This document shows, in pieces, positions 16,209 to 16,430 of a DNA stretch of 16,430 nt. Numbering within the stretch: position 1 is the stretch's first letter; each line of letters opens with the position of its first letter. Made by a program: the position numbers and the translations under genes. The stretch comes from Fragilaria radians (taxonomy: Eukaryota; Bacillariophyta; Fragilariophyceae; Fragilariales; Fragilariaceae). Below the pieces are notes generated by a model, which made no database searches, had not been told where the DNA came from, and saw nothing but the letters and a program-made list of their open reading frames with translations. The stretch is from the NCBI GenBank assembly GCA_900642245.1, contig CAAAJI010000972.1, forward strand, positions 1 to 16,430. Reading direction: 5' to 3'.

Positions 16209-16430
16209 GACTTGGTGGAGACTTGACTTGGTGGAGACTTGACTTGCATTGACTTGGGACTTGACTTGACTTGGTGGAGTGGTTTAGATAAGGTAAGTGG
16301 TAAGTTACATTGTGAACCAAATTCATTGTATATTTTTTCTAACACCAAGGACTTGACTTGACTTGGTGGAGACTTGACTTGGGACTTGAATTGACTTGGG
16401 ACTTGACTTGACTTGGGACTTCTTGACTTG
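16206..16430. repeat. GACTT-rich minisatellite running off the right edge
   Basis: Units built from acttg, arranged as gacttgacttggtggagact and gacttgacttgggacttg, fill 16206-16274 and 16348-16430. About 75 bases of unrelated sequence (16275-16347) separate the two blocks. The array is cut by the end of the window, so its true length is unknown. Confidence 0.85.

Overview
The window looks like AT-rich, transposon-dense nuclear DNA from a eukaryote. The evidence is several decayed Ty1/copia-type retrotransposon copies in both orientations, a protein of the Crinkler (CRN)/RHS NTPase-nuclease type, and a decayed copy of the sterol-pathway gene squalene synthase. No bacterial operon structure, rRNA or tRNA was recognised. 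Copia proteins with motifs such as CDNAGEN and GYSQxPG, together with CRN-type proteins, suggest a microbial eukaryote (oomycete, alga, other stramenopile, or chytrid-like fungus), but the species cannot be named from sequence alone.

Layout: 1-441 holds nothing recognisable. 442-1262 (minus) is a copia reverse-transcriptase fragment. 1379-5227 (plus) is the most complete copia copy, with gag, protease, integrase, reverse transcriptase and RNase H in that order, broken by many frameshifts and stops; a candidate 3' LTR follows. 5500-7215 (minus) is a second copia copy (gag, protease, integrase), with a small gag-like remnant at 7215-7460. 7854-9998 (plus) is the best-preserved coding region: a heptad-repeat coiled-coil part and a CRN/RHS-like P-loop NTPase plus PD-(D/E)XK-like nuclease part, in one frame and separated by a single TGA. 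9999-10430 has no recognisable gene. 10430-11385 and 11386-14300 (both minus) are two more decayed copia copies lying end to end. 14301-15142 is mostly featureless. 15143-15478 (plus) is a squalene synthase pseudogene fragment without introns. The right end carries tandem duplications and a GACTT-rich minisatellite that runs off the window.

The retroelement genes would once have formed single Gag-Pol units; none can now make a full protein. The CRN/RHS-like locus stands out because more than 700 codons stay in one frame with one interruption, while everything around it is riddled with lesions. It is the best candidate for a functional or recently functional gene and the most interesting object here. 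The open questions are whether the TGA is spliced out, read through, a sequencing error or a true knockout, and whether the nuclease is active given a lysine where relatives are expected to have the acidic motif residue.
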